Source: an uncultured Mucispirillum sp. (GTDB lineage: Bacteria; Chrysiogenota; Deferribacteres; Deferribacterales; Mucispirillaceae). Taken from it: DNA of 64,000 nt. The stretch spans positions 175,933-239,932 of the forward strand of contig CALURO010000003.1 in the NCBI GenBank assembly GCA_944323205.1, in the 5' to 3' direction. The notes under the pieces are model-generated. The model did no database searches. It had not been told where the DNA came from and saw nothing but the letters and a program-made list of their open reading frames with translations. The position numbers and the translations under genes are program-made. Shown here piece by piece: positions 55,452 through 63,923 of this stretch (its first letter is position 1; each line of letters starts with the position of its first letter).

Positions 55452-56351
55452 TTAAATATTTAGAAGTTGTTTTTTCTTTTTTTCATATTCTTCTTGAGTA
55501 ATGGCACCATTATCTAATAGTTTTTTAAATTTATAGATTTCATCTGCTTGTGAATTATTGATTGAATTATTTTGTTCAGAAAGCTTTTGCATGTTATAAT
55601 TTTTAATAATATCAAGAGTTGATGCAATGTCTTGGACAGTATTTTTTACGATAGATGCTTGATAAGTATCATTAGGACCTTTATACCCCATATCAATGAT
55701 GATATTACGTATATCCATATCATTAATAGTAATTTTTATGTTAATAGAATTAATTAAATTATTTGACTCCGTTTCTATTTTAGATTTAGCCGTAGTTGCA
55801 CCAACAACTGCACCTGCACCTCCAAATAATAAACCTCCAATAATGGCTCTACCTATTCCTCCAGCTCCTTTTGACGAAATAGAAGAATATATAGTTTTAC
55901 CATTTTCAATTATTTCATAATCTATTAAATCATTATAATTATAAACTTTTTTATATGGAAATGGAGACCATGTTTTTTTATTTTGATTAATTGCTAGATA
56001 ATCTCCTATTATATGTGTATAATTATAGTTCATTATTGTTTCTTTTGCTTGTATTTTTTCTATTACAGTTGATGCCGTAACATCAATTGTTTGACTAGGT
56101 TTATATCCTGCTTTTGTTAGGCAGTCATAACATATTACAGCATTTGTTTTTTTTGATGTAATACTTTCTAAATAAGGTACTGTTGCATTACATATATTAC
56201 ACTTTCTTGTTCGTTTTGATAAAGAGTTGAAATAAAGTACAAATAATCCTATTATCGCTAATAATATTAAAGAAGTTGGAATAAGTATTGATGGATTATT
56301 TTTAACATAAAAAAACACAATTATTAATCCGATAGTAATAATTATAGGCAT
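55452..56351 (-). CDS. Membrane protein with zinc-ribbon-like motif and C-terminal SHOCT domain
   Basis: Two N-terminal membrane helices (residues ~1-45) are followed by C-x2-C ... C-x2-C (CNICNATVPYLE, CYDCLTKAG), a DUF4428-like metal site. A glycine-rich segment (GGIGRAIIGGLLFGGAGAVVGATTA) lies at ~165-190. The end is a typical SHOCT short helix pair (EIYKFKKLLDNGAITQEEYEKKKKQLL). Similar proteins occur on phages and accessory islands. The role is unknown. It stands alone, with a minus-strand terminator downstream and a 422-bp gene-free region upstream. Confidence 0.82.
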   Translation of the reverse strand: MPIIITIGLIIVFFYVKNNPSILIPTSLILLAIIGLFVLYFNSLSKRTRKCNICNATVPYLESITSKKTNAVICYDCLTKAGYKPSQTIDVTASTVIEKIQAKETIMNYNYTHIIGDYLAINQNKKTWSPFPYKKVYNYNDLIDYEIIENGKTIYSSISSKGAGGIGRAIIGGLLFGGAGAVVGATTAKSKIETESNNLINSINIKITINDMDIRNIIIDMGYKGPNDTYQASIVKNTVQDIASTLDIIKNYNMQKLSEQNNSINNSQADEIYKFKKLLDNGAITQEEYEKKKKQLLNI

Positions 56352-56773
56352 ATAATCTCCTTTTTTATAAAGTAGTTATAATAATTTAATTTATGTCTAT
56401 GCAACTATATTTAAATTAAATTTATAATTTATATCAGCATATTACATGTAATGTACATATAATATGAATAGAGTAAATAATATGTTTATTTATTGATGCT
56501 TGATTTTTCAGTTATAATTGTGTAAAAATAGTATATTATATATAATAACCGTAGTCAATAGTATAATGAATATATGTTTAATGTGAGTTATTTAAATATT
56601 TTATTTTATATTAGATTAGTAAATAATTTTAAATTACAAATATTTTTATTGAGACAATTAATTTCCTACCATTTTACTTTAAACATTGTGGTTAATTTAT
56701 ATAGTAATTTTATTATATAGTTGCATTAATAGAAAATAATAACTATTATTATTTATATAATAGGAGGTAAGAA
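56352..56773. other. Gene-free AT-rich region between the SHOCT and sodC genes
   Basis: No credible ORF, RNA gene or repeat is visible. The region should contain the promoters of both flanking divergent genes. TTGCAT near 56721 and the AT-rich stretch before AGGAGG (56763) are the only weak signals. The string AAACATTGTGGTTAAT at about 56680 partly resembles the CRISPR repeat complement but is not supported as a tracrRNA. Confidence 0.6.
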
Positions 56774-57334
56774 ATGAAAAAATTTAATTTTATCTTTATG
56801 GCGGTATTATTAATTACTGCATTTTCTGCATCTTTATTAATGGCTCAGGATATTTATGACCCACGAAAAGAAAAAAATAAGCTTGTGGTTAAAATGGAGC
56901 TGCTTGATAAAAAGAAAAATACTTATATTGGGGATATAGTTATTACAGAATCTGCTTATGGTTTAGTATTTACTCCATATTTAAAAGGTAATATAAGTGA
57001 AGGTCTGCATGGTTTTCATGTGCATGTAAACCCAGATTGCGGCCCTGATGAAAAAGGTGTGCTTGGTATGAAAGCTGGCGGCCACTGGGACCCAGATAAA
57101 ACAGGTAAACACTCTTTCCCATGGGATGATAAAGGCCATAAAGGTGATTTGCCAGCATTATATGTAAGCGGTGAAGGCAGCACTCCAAACCCTGTGCTTG
57201 CTCCAAAACTGAAAAAATTAAGCGATGTTAAAAACAGGTCTTTAATGATACATATAGGTGGCGATAACCACCATGATGTGCCTGCTGCATTAGGCGGCGG
57301 CGGTGCAAGAGTTGCATGCGGTGTAATTAAATAA
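56774..57334 (+). CDS. sodC: Periplasmic Cu/Zn superoxide dismutase
   Basis: A signal peptide ([19 protein letters not shown]) precedes the SOD domain with copper ligands in [10 protein letters not shown], the bridging and zinc ligands in [17 protein letters not shown]...[10 protein letters not shown], and the last His in [13 protein letters not shown]. The disulfide cysteines are in NPDCGPDE and [10 protein letters not shown]. At 186 residues it is the bacterial periplasmic form. It converts superoxide to peroxide and oxygen, here in an organism otherwise showing anaerobic respiration. An AGGAGG ribosome site is present, and a terminator follows. Confidence 0.97.
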   Translation: MKKFNFIFMAVLLITAFSASLLMAQDIYDPRKEKNKLVVKMELLDKKKNTYIGDIVITESAYGLVFTPYLKGNISEGLHGFHVHVNPDCGPDEKGVLGMKAGGHWDPDKTGKHSFPWDDKGHKGDLPALYVSGEGSTPNPVLAPKLKKLSDVKNRSLMIHIGGDNHHDVPAALGGGGARVACGVIK

Positions 57335-57343
57335 TATAATAAA

Positions 57344-57365
57344 AAGGCAGGTTTTGGCCTGCCTT
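57344..57365. terminator. Bidirectional terminator between sodC and mtaB
   Basis: AAGGCAGG and CCTGCCTT form an 8-bp stem, preceded by AAA and followed by ATTAAAT. It serves two convergent genes (stops at 57334 and 57376). Confidence 0.75.
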
Positions 57366-57375
57366 ATTAAATCAT

Positions 57376-58626
57376 CTATATTAATTTTCCAAAAAGTTTA
57401 CCATTATTTATTTCAGTAAGGACTACTTTTACAAACTGATTAGGTTCTGTATTTTTATTATAATGCACAAGCATATAGTTTTCTGTATGGCCTTTATTTC
57501 CTTTTTCTGATAATACAGTATAAGTTTTTCCTATTGAGTTTTTATATAAGTTCATTAGGCTTATATGCCCCTGTTCTCGTAATTTTGCAGCCCTTTCTTC
57601 CCTTATTTTTATATCTACTTTATTTTCCATATTTTCTGCTACCGTGCCTTTTCTTTCAGAATATGGAAAAGCATGATAAAACTCTGTACCTGCAGATTTT
57701 AAAGTTTTAAGTGTCTCATTGAAATCATCATCTGTTTCTTCTGGAAAGCCTGCAATAATATCTGAGCCTATTGTTACATTAGGAATTAATTTTCTTGCTT
57801 TTGCAATAATATTTATATAGTCATCTTTTTTATATTTTCTGCCCATAAGTGATAATATTTTATCACAGCCGCTTTGCAAAGGAATATGTAAATGCGGGCA
57901 TATTTTTTTGTTATTTTTTATTAAATTTAAAAGTCTGTCATCTATTTCATTAATTTCTATACTTGTAAGTCGTATGCGAAAATCACCTTCAATTTTTACA
58001 AGTTCTTCTAATATATCAGTTATATTTAACCCTAAATCTTTGCCGTAAAGCCCTATATGTATTCCTACAAGCACTATTTCTTTGTATCCAAGTGATAAAA
58101 GTTTTTTAAACCCACTTATAACTTCATCTTTTGGCATACTTTTTGGCTTTCCCCTAAGCTCTGGTATAATACAGTATGTGCAGCAGGCGTCACAGCCGTC
58201 TTGTATTTTAAAAAAAGCTCTTGTTTTGGTTTTTGTATGAGATAAATATGCACCACCTGCAAAACTGCCATTAGATGCTTTTATGTAACCATCAGTTAAA
58301 TTTATAATATGGTTTACAAGCTCACTTTTTGAACCGTTTGTTACAATTATATCAGCGCCGTATTCTTTAAGAGCTGCACCTTTTTCTTCTGTGAGACAGC
58401 CTGTAACAATTATTTTTAAGTCTTTATTTTCTTTTCTTAATTTTTCTATATAATGGGCTGATTTTTTAGCAGCAGTTTCTGTTACAGCACATGTGTTTAT
58501 AATAACAATATCAGCATCATGAATAGAAGATGCTTCTTTAAAGCCCTGCTCTATAAGCTGTGATAAATAATACTGGTCTTCCCCTGCATTTACTTTGCAG
58601 CCAAATGTAACAAAATATATATTCAA
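57376..58626 (-). CDS. mtaB: tRNA t6A37 methylthiotransferase MtaB
   Basis: A radical-SAM methylthiotransferase of 416 residues. The N-terminal UPF0004 domain begins IYFVTFGCKVNAGEDQYYL and holds cysteines at IINTCAVTETAAKKSAHY and IVTGCLTEEKG. The radical SAM cysteines are in QDGCDACCTYCIIPELRGK (C-x3-C-x2-C). PLQSGCDKILSLMGRKY and GSDIIAGFPEETDDDF follow, and a TRAM-like C-terminus. NAG in the first cysteine motif and overall length point to MtaB (2-methylthio-t6A) rather than MiaB or RimO. It protects decoding of ANN codons. It is a single gene with its own start facing the FliL-like gene. Confidence 0.95.
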   Translation of the reverse strand: MNIYFVTFGCKVNAGEDQYYLSQLIEQGFKEASSIHDADIVIINTCAVTETAAKKSAHYIEKLRKENKDLKIIVTGCLTEEKGAALKEYGADIIVTNGSKSELVNHIINLTDGYIKASNGSFAGGAYLSHTKTKTRAFFKIQDGCDACCTYCIIPELRGKPKSMPKDEVISGFKKLLSLGYKEIVLVGIHIGLYGKDLGLNITDILEELVKIEGDFRIRLTSIEINEIDDRLLNLIKNNKKICPHLHIPLQSGCDKILSLMGRKYKKDDYINIIAKARKLIPNVTIGSDIIAGFPEETDDDFNETLKTLKSAGTEFYHAFPYSERKGTVAENMENKVDIKIREERAAKLREQGHISLMNLYKNSIGKTYTVLSEKGNKGHTENYMLVHYNKNTEPNQFVKVVLTEINNGKLFGKLI

Positions 58627-58684
58627 TGTATGCTCCCTTATAAATATCTCTTTTATAAAGTAAAATAATATGATATAATTTTAT

Positions 58685-59203
58685 ATGAGTAAAGAAAGAA
58701 AAGATACAACATTCAAAAAATTAGTAAAATTGATTATATGGCTTTTAGTGATGACTGCTGCAGCATTAGTTGTTTGGAAACTTTACGGTAGATTAAATAT
58801 TAATTATACAGATTTTTCAAAAGTCTCTGTTAAAAAGCAGGAACCTTCCATTTATGATATGTATAAGGTAAAAAGTGAGAAAAAAAACAAACAGCTTTAT
58901 TACGTGCGAATAAGTGATATATACTGTGATGCTTATAAATTAAGAGAAACAAATATTCCTGGATATTTTAAAATAGATATAGTGTTTGAAACTCATAATA
59001 AAAAGGATGCTGAAGCTGTAAAAAAAATAACTGCCCAGACTGTTAATGAAATAAGAAATATGATGAAAAATTATCCTATAAAAGATATAGACAGAGCATC
59101 TATTATGGCATATATAAAGCGTGATTTAAAAGCAAAGATGAATAATGTTTTAAAAAGTAATGCTGTTGTTGAAATATATTTTGAGAGTTTTTTATCTGGT
59201 TAG
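58685..59203 (+). CDS. FliL-like single-pass membrane protein
   Basis: The 172-residue protein has one membrane segment (LVKLIIWLLVMTAAALVVWKLY, residues ~12-33) and a periplasmic domain. The pattern YFKIDIVFETHNKKDAEAVK, EIRNMMKNYPIKDID, YIKRDLKAKMNNVLKS and VVEIYFESFLSG follows FliL proteins (strand, 'I...L..k...dl', 'l...l...iN..L', 'V..VyF.eF'). FliL stabilises the flagellar stator. The overall match is from topology and spacing only. It is preceded by a minimal ribosome site and stands divergent to mtaB, away from other flagellar genes, so it may be a FliL paralogue. Confidence 0.6.
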   Translation: MSKERKDTTFKKLVKLIIWLLVMTAAALVVWKLYGRLNINYTDFSKVSVKKQEPSIYDMYKVKSEKKNKQLYYVRISDIYCDAYKLRETNIPGYFKIDIVFETHNKKDAEAVKKITAQTVNEIRNMMKNYPIKDIDRASIMAYIKRDLKAKMNNVLKSNAVVEIYFESFLSG

Positions 59204-59242
59204 AATATAAACATAGCATATACCAACTTTTAGTATAAAAAT

Positions 59243-59276
59243 ATGACATAAGGTATTTTAAAAAATGGTGGGGGGG
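59243..59276 (+). repeat. Short copy of the dispersed poly-G repeat end
   Basis: TGACATAAGGTATTTTAAAAAATGG followed by T and seven G's: the terminal ~35 bp of the element at 27231-27553, with small changes. It ends about 18 bp before the rpsB promoter. Confidence 0.75.
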
Positions 59277-59294
59277 AAGCAGTACAAAAAGTAC

Positions 59295-59425
59295 TTGACA
59301 ATTTCTATATATTTCATTAAAAATAAATTCTGCGACTTATCACACTGGCAAAATAAGAGCTCGGCGTGTTCCTTATAAAATAAGGTGCTTAATCTTATCA
59401 GTGGAAGAAAAAACTAAAGGAGATT
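59295..59425 (+). promoter_or_regulatory. rpsB-tsf promoter and structured leader
   Basis: TTGACA at 59295-59300, 17 nt, then a weak -10 TAAAAA. The ~100-nt leader can fold: ACACTG (59342-59347) with CAGTG (59399-59403), enclosing a hairpin CCTTAT-AAA-ATAAGG (59371-59385). AAAGGAG follows before the ATG. Such leaders in front of rpsB often mediate S2 autoregulation; that role here is inferred only from position and folding. Confidence 0.55.
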
Positions 59426-59429
59426 TAAT

Positions 59430-60233
59430 ATGTCGTATATTTCTATGAAAAGCCTGTTAGAAGCAGGTGTTCACTTTGGTCACAGAACTAACCGCTGGAA
59501 CCCTAAAATGTCTAAATATGTTTTTGGCGCAAGAAACGGTATTTATATTCTTGACCTTCAAAAAACTGTTCAATGCTTTAATAATGCATTTGAATTTACA
59601 AGAGATATGGCTAAACAAGGCTGTAGTTTCTTATTTGTAGGCACTAAAAAACAGGCACAAGATGCTATTAAAGCAGCTGCTGAGCAGTGCGGTGCATACT
59701 ACATTAATAACCGCTGGTTAGGCGGCACTCTTACTAACTTTAATACTATTAAAGGCAGAGTTGCAAGGCTTAAAGAATTAGAAGAAATGTTTGCTACTGA
59801 TTTTATAAAACGCTTCACTAAAAAAGAAGCTGCTCTTCTTAAAAAAGAATATGATAAATTAGAGAAAAACTTAGGCGGTATCAAGGATATGAAAAATATC
59901 CCTGATGTTATGTTTATTGTTGATATTAATATGGAACAAAATGCAGTTTTAGAAGCTCATAAATTAGGAATACCTATAGTTGCAATAGTTGACACTAACT
60001 GCGACCCTGAAATGGTTGATTTCCCTATTCCTGGTAACGATGATGCTATCAGAGCATGCCAGCTTATTGCGGGCAGACTTGCTGATGCTATTAATGAAGG
60101 CAGACAGTCTAGAGAAGATGAACTTGTTGGCGAAATTAGAGAGGCTGAACAGGAAGAAGATGTGGAAGAAGATGAAATAGTTTCTATGGCAGAAGCTGAA
60201 CTTGATGATATACCAGAAGATGAGGTGAAATAA
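59430..60233 (+). CDS. rpsB: 30S ribosomal protein S2
   Basis: S2 is recognisable from [99 protein letters not shown] and [19 protein letters not shown]. At 267 residues it has a ~35-residue acidic C-terminal tail ([20 protein letters not shown]) beyond the core. S2 joins the 30S subunit late and is near the Shine-Dalgarno duplex. The stop overlaps the tsf start (TAATG), the usual rpsB-tsf operon. Confidence 0.99.
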   Translation: MSYISMKSLLEAGVHFGHRTNRWNPKMSKYVFGARNGIYILDLQKTVQCFNNAFEFTRDMAKQGCSFLFVGTKKQAQDAIKAAAEQCGAYYINNRWLGGTLTNFNTIKGRVARLKELEEMFATDFIKRFTKKEAALLKKEYDKLEKNLGGIKDMKNIPDVMFIVDINMEQNAVLEAHKLGIPIVAIVDTNCDPEMVDFPIPGNDDAIRACQLIAGRLADAINEGRQSREDELVGEIREAEQEEDVEEDEIVSMAEAELDDIPEDEVK

Positions 60234-61114
60234 TGGCTGAAATTACTGCATCACTTGTAAAAGAACTTCGTGAAAAAACTGGCGCAGGTATGATGGACTG
60301 CAAAAAAGCATTAGCAGAAACAGGCGGCGATTTAGAAAAAGCTGTTGATTTTCTCCGCACTAAAGGTTTAGCTGATGCTGCTAAAAAATCAAGCAGGGTT
60401 GCTGCTGAAGGTTTAGTTGTAACATATCTTTCTAATGATTTAAAAAACGGTGCTATTGTTGAAGTAAACTGCGAAACAGACTTCGTTGCAAAAACTGATG
60501 ATTTTATAAAATTAGCTAACGATATATGCAAACTTATTGCTGATAAAAAACCAGCTGATATGGACGCTTTAATGGCTCTTGAATATGAAGGTATGCCTGT
60601 TGAAAAAACTCTTGCAGAAAAAGTTGCAAAAATTGGTGAAAATATAAAAGTTCGCCGTTTTGCTCAGTATGATGCTAATGGCAGATTAGAAGCATATATC
60701 CATGCAGGCGGTAAAATTGGTGTATTAGTTGAATTTGATAATGTTACAGACAGCGATAAAGAAGTTATTAGAGATATTGCTCTCCATATCTGTGCAGCTA
60801 ACCCACTTTGTGTAAGCGATAAAGATTTAGACCCAGCTGTTATCGAACATGAAAAAGCTATTTATATCCAAAAAGCTAAAGAAAGTGGCAAACCAGATAA
60901 TATAATTGAAAAAATTGTTGAAGGTCAGGTTAATAAATTTAAGCAGGAATCTTGTCTTGTAAGCCAAAAATTTGTTAAAAATCCTGATGAAAGCATAGCT
61001 AAACTTTTAGGTAATAGAAAAGTTATCCGTTTCACTAGATACCAGCTTGGAGAAGGTATTGAAAAGAAAAAAGAAGACTTTGCTGAAGAAGTTAGAAAGC
61101 AGGCAGGTTTATAA
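60233..61114 (+). CDS. tsf: Elongation factor Ts
   Basis: The start [20 protein letters not shown] with MDCKKALAETGGDLEKAVDFLR is the EF-Ts UBA-like region. The core includes VEVNCETDFVAKTDDFI and EVIRDIALHICAANPLCV, and the end is FTRYQLGEGIEKKKEDFAEEV. At 293 residues it is full length. It is the guanine nucleotide exchange factor of EF-Tu. It is co-translated with rpsB and followed by a terminator at 61136. GATGAGGTGAAATAATG places the ribosome site inside the end of rpsB. Confidence 0.99.
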   Translation: MAEITASLVKELREKTGAGMMDCKKALAETGGDLEKAVDFLRTKGLADAAKKSSRVAAEGLVVTYLSNDLKNGAIVEVNCETDFVAKTDDFIKLANDICKLIADKKPADMDALMALEYEGMPVEKTLAEKVAKIGENIKVRRFAQYDANGRLEAYIHAGGKIGVLVEFDNVTDSDKEVIRDIALHICAANPLCVSDKDLDPAVIEHEKAIYIQKAKESGKPDNIIEKIVEGQVNKFKQESCLVSQKFVKNPDESIAKLLGNRKVIRFTRYQLGEGIEKKKEDFAEEVRKQAGL

Positions 61115-61135
61115 GAAAATACCATATATAAATTA

Positions 61136-61159
61136 GGGGAGCTTATGCTCCCCCTTTTT
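61136..61159 (+). terminator. Intrinsic terminator of rpsB-tsf
   Basis: GGGGAGC and GCTCCCC form a 7-bp stem around TTAT, followed by CTTTTT. It lies 21 bp after the tsf stop. Confidence 0.92.
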
Positions 61160-61236
61160 GAGCCTGTGAAAAAAAGTCTGTAAATTCAGTTTTCTATGAT
61201 TATATTTTTACATATCCTGCTCTATGAATACCAGAA
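61160..61236 (+). repeat. 77-bp dispersed repeat, copy 1
   Basis: GAGCCTGTGAAAAAAAGTCT through CTATGAATACCAGAA is repeated at 63924-64000 with only 3 mismatches in 77 bp. It starts right behind the tsf terminator. Its right part begins the hairpin at 61216. Its origin is unknown. Confidence 0.9.
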
Positions 61237-61269
61237 TAAAGTTATTCAGTCAAGAGCAGGTTTATTTTT
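61216..61269 (+). terminator. Hairpin with T-run overlapping the 77-bp repeat
   Basis: CCTGCTCT (61216-61223) pairs with AGAGCAGG (61253-61260), with an inner GAATAA-AG-TTATTC stem, followed by TTTATTTTT. It has the shape of an intrinsic terminator, possibly the end of a small RNA that includes the repeat. Confidence 0.6.
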
Positions 61270-61319
61270 CACATTTCTATATTCTATTCAGGCAGCTAAA
61301 ATTATCTCTAGTTTTTATA

Positions 61320-62356
61320 CTATTTAACCAAAAAATTGCCGTAAATATCTACAACACCTGATGCAATCATTACACTCATTTGATATGCTGAAAAACCACA
61401 GCTTAAAAAATCATATACTTCTTCATAATGTTTAGGTGTTTTGTCTGTTTTTCTTATAAACATGTAACTTTCAATATCTAAAGAATACGCATCTTTTGCA
61501 TATATCATTTTAATTGGTGAATTTTTATACATATTTTCTAAAATATGCTTATTTTTTCCATTTTCGTGTTTCAGTAAAAAATCTGTTATTCTTGTAAATC
61601 CTTCATTATAGATTGTATCAAAACAATCAGTTAAAGGTGGCATATCTCTCATATCATGAAAATTATACTTATTTTTATCTATATCTACTACATCATACTC
61701 ACCTGTTGGAGTTTTCATCCAGCAGTAGTTACGCTTTGAAAGAATATCATCTGCAATTTTTTTCAACTCTTTTTTATCTTCATTATCAAGCTTATTATAT
61801 ACATATCTGTAATATCTATTATATATTTTATCTGCTCTTGATACATCACCATCACTACATATTTTCTTTTCTAATGGAGTAAGGTTTTTTGCACTGCAGT
61901 TAAATGATGGCTTTAATTCATTACCTCTTGAAATACAATAAAAATCTTCTATATGATTATCTCCACGGTATTTCTTATCGCCTTCCAATAATGCTGTTAT
62001 CACATCTTCTCTTAAGTTTTTACTTAAAATACATTTGCCATTTTTATATTTATGCTTATAGCTTCTAATAGATTTTTCTTCATATACATCATTACCAATT
62101 TTGTATTTATAAATATAATCACGAATATCTCCATCTTCATAACTATCCATAATACGTTTCTCATTTTGGTATTGGGCAATATTATCTACTTTAAAATTAC
62201 CTTCATACTCTATTTTTTATCAATATCATAATCTCCTATAATCTTATATTTATATACATATCCCTCTTTAAAATCTGCCATATCTATATTTTCTTCACTG
62301 TAAGAAAAATTAGTTGATACAAATAAAACTAAAAATATAAAATATATTATTTTCAT
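61320..62356 (-). pseudogene. Secreted LprI/DUF1311-like protein gene, frameshifted
   Basis: The gene starts at minus-strand ATG 62356 behind AAGGAG, with a signal peptide (MKIIYFIFLVLFVSTNFSYS), then MADFKEGYVYKYKIIGDYDI. It runs into a stop at a run of six A's (62213-62218). One extra A would give GDYDIDKKIEYEGNFKVDN and continue in the 61320-62150 frame. That frame holds an LprI-like domain (SFNCSAKNLTPLEKKICSDG, ADDILSKRNYC), found in lysozyme-inhibitor-type periplasmic proteins. Hence it is a homopolymer contraction: a sequencing error, a phase-variable site or a true pseudogene. Confidence 0.8.
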
Positions 62357-62465
62357 ATTTTTACTCCTTGTTATTTTTTAAAAATCTTGAAAAATATTAC
62401 TATTATGTATTTTTCTAAATGCATCTATTCTTTATTATCAAATTCTCTAAAGATACCTTGTTTTC

Positions 62466-63146
62466 TTATTTTTTTAAAATTTCTAAAAAATCATACAGCT
62501 CATTAGCTGATTTATTTTGTGAAATTTTTACAGGATTATTTGTATTATATTTATAATACAAATAATCTTTTTCTGCATTCACTTTATTACCTACTTCACT
62601 ATCTATATAATCCACTGCTGAATATTTCCATAAGTATAATAAATCTGGTTCATATTTAAATGTTATATATTCTGTTGTAAAGCCTGATGCATTAAAATTT
62701 TTATCACTTTCAATAGTAAAAAATTTATTTTTATATACAACTCTGCTAACTTCACCAGGTATACAAAATACAATACCTGAATATTTATACTTATTATTAT
62801 CTAGTATTTTATATACTGCACTGCATGATTTAGAAATACCCCTGCGTCCTAATTCGTCTAGCATAACTAAACTGTGAGAATATAATATACTTTTATTGTC
62901 TAATTGGTTTATAGTTTTATGTATTATAAATCTATCATTTGGACCAAAGTAAGTATCTTCTTTTATATTTTTTTGGAATATAAACATTTCATTAGTATAT
63001 AAATTAGCACTGTTTTTACCAAATTTTTCCTTTATTGCAAGAGAGTTAAAATGGTCTGTTATATCATTTTGAGATAAATTTTCTTCTGCAAAAACATTAA
63101 AACTAAACATTATAAAAATAAAGATAAATATTTTATTCAAATTCAT
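62466..63146 (-). CDS. Hypothetical secreted protein
   Basis: A signal peptide (MNLNKIFIFIFIMFSFNVFA) is followed by a ~205-residue mixed alpha/beta domain with two cysteines (ISKSCSAVYKILD, IVFCIPGEVSRVVY), possibly a disulfide pair. No family is recognised. It lies 110 bp upstream of the LprI-like gene on the same strand, and both are exported, so they may belong to one accessory unit. An AGGAGTTTTT ribosome site stands before the ATG. Upstream are an 8-bp tandem repeat and mobile-element remains. Confidence 0.7.
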   Translation of the reverse strand: MNLNKIFIFIFIMFSFNVFAEENLSQNDITDHFNSLAIKEKFGKNSANLYTNEMFIFQKNIKEDTYFGPNDRFIIHKTINQLDNKSILYSHSLVMLDELGRRGISKSCSAVYKILDNNKYKYSGIVFCIPGEVSRVVYKNKFFTIESDKNFNASGFTTEYITFKYEPDLLYLWKYSAVDYIDSEVGNKVNAEKDYLYYKYNTNNPVKISQNKSANELYDFLEILKK

Positions 63147-63170
63147 TAAAAACTCCTATAAAAAGTCAAT

Positions 63171-63194
63171 CATTAAATCATTAAATCATTAAAT
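63171..63194. repeat. 8-bp tandem repeat (CATTAAAT x3)
   Basis: Three perfect copies in the likely promoter region of the secreted protein gene at 62466-63146, about 25-48 bp before its start. Copy-number change could alter promoter spacing, but this is only a possibility. Confidence 0.8.
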
Positions 63195-63202
63195 CAACTT
63201 TT

Positions 63203-63518
63203 TTATTTATTATTTTTCATATTTTCTATAATATTTTTTAAATTATTATCAGTCATTAAATCATAATTAAATTCAACTTTATTAGTAAGCATATGCCATA
63301 TAATAACAGATAATTTTCTTGCAGTAGCAACAATAGTCTTTCCACTGCCTTTTGTCATTTTCATTTTTTCATATGCTTCCATTATTCTAAAAGGGTCTAG
63401 ACTAGTATCTTTTTATTTTTCAAAAAAAATTTTTTCTATAAGGTTATAGAAATTATCATGTCTATAATTAAATCTAATATTACTTTCTTTTAAATACAAG
63501 ATAAATTTTTCACTGCTT
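63203..63518 (-). pseudogene. IS110-family transposase, C-terminal remnant
   Basis: The minus-strand frame ends with the typical IS110-type tail: FRIMEAYEKMKMTKGSGKTI, then VATARKLSVIIWHMLTNKVEF. An in-frame stop (about 63415) breaks the segment from the upstream piece LKESNIRFNYRHDNFYNLIE. The start of the gene is replaced by the poly-G repeat at 63524. So only about 100 codons remain, with a nonsense mutation. It is clearly dead. Confidence 0.75.
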
Positions 63519-63523
63519 CATCA

Positions 63524-63895
63524 CCATTTTTTTAAAACACCTTATGTCACTCAGAGGCTGAGCGTCTAGCGAAGCCGAAGAGTCTATAAAGGGGTTACAA
63601 GCTGCTATGTTATAAGATAGGCTCAGGACGAGCCGTCGCTTGCGAGAGCATTTGACGGGGAGTAAAGCGACGCAAGCATTTCCCGACTGAATAAGGAGGA
63701 AATAGAAATGCGTAGCTGGAACTTATTCCGCAAATGCGTAGTTTTTCAAATACACGGATGTATTTTTTAATAAAAGTTTAATTAGATTCTTCGCCTACTA
63801 TCGCAGGCTCTGAATGGCAGTTATTACAATTATTTCTATTTTTACATATATTATCAAGTAGTGATAGCATTTTTTAATAAAAAAATGGGGGGGGG
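63524..63895 (-). repeat. Dispersed poly-G repeat, large copy in reverse orientation
   Basis: It begins CCATTTTTTTAAAACACCTT and ends TAAAAAAATG with nine G's (63887-63895). It shares long blocks with 27231-27553 in reverse orientation: the ATAAGGTG end, the CTAGCGAAGCCGAAGAGTCT block, CTACTATCGCAGGCTCTGAA and the TATTATCAAGTAGTG end. At 372 bp it is longer than the other copy because of a different middle. Confidence 0.85.
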
Positions 63896-63923
63896 TGAAG
63901 AAGAAAATTTCCACTTGAAATAG

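Noticed and set aside
56675..56705. AAACATTGTGGTTAAT as an anti-repeat of a tracrRNA for the CRISPR array
   Set aside because: It resembles the complement of the repeat at 14 of 16 positions, one difference being a G-U pair. But no further pairing, no downstream hairpins or terminator of tracrRNA type and no cas9 nearby are present. In AT-rich DNA such a match can be chance.
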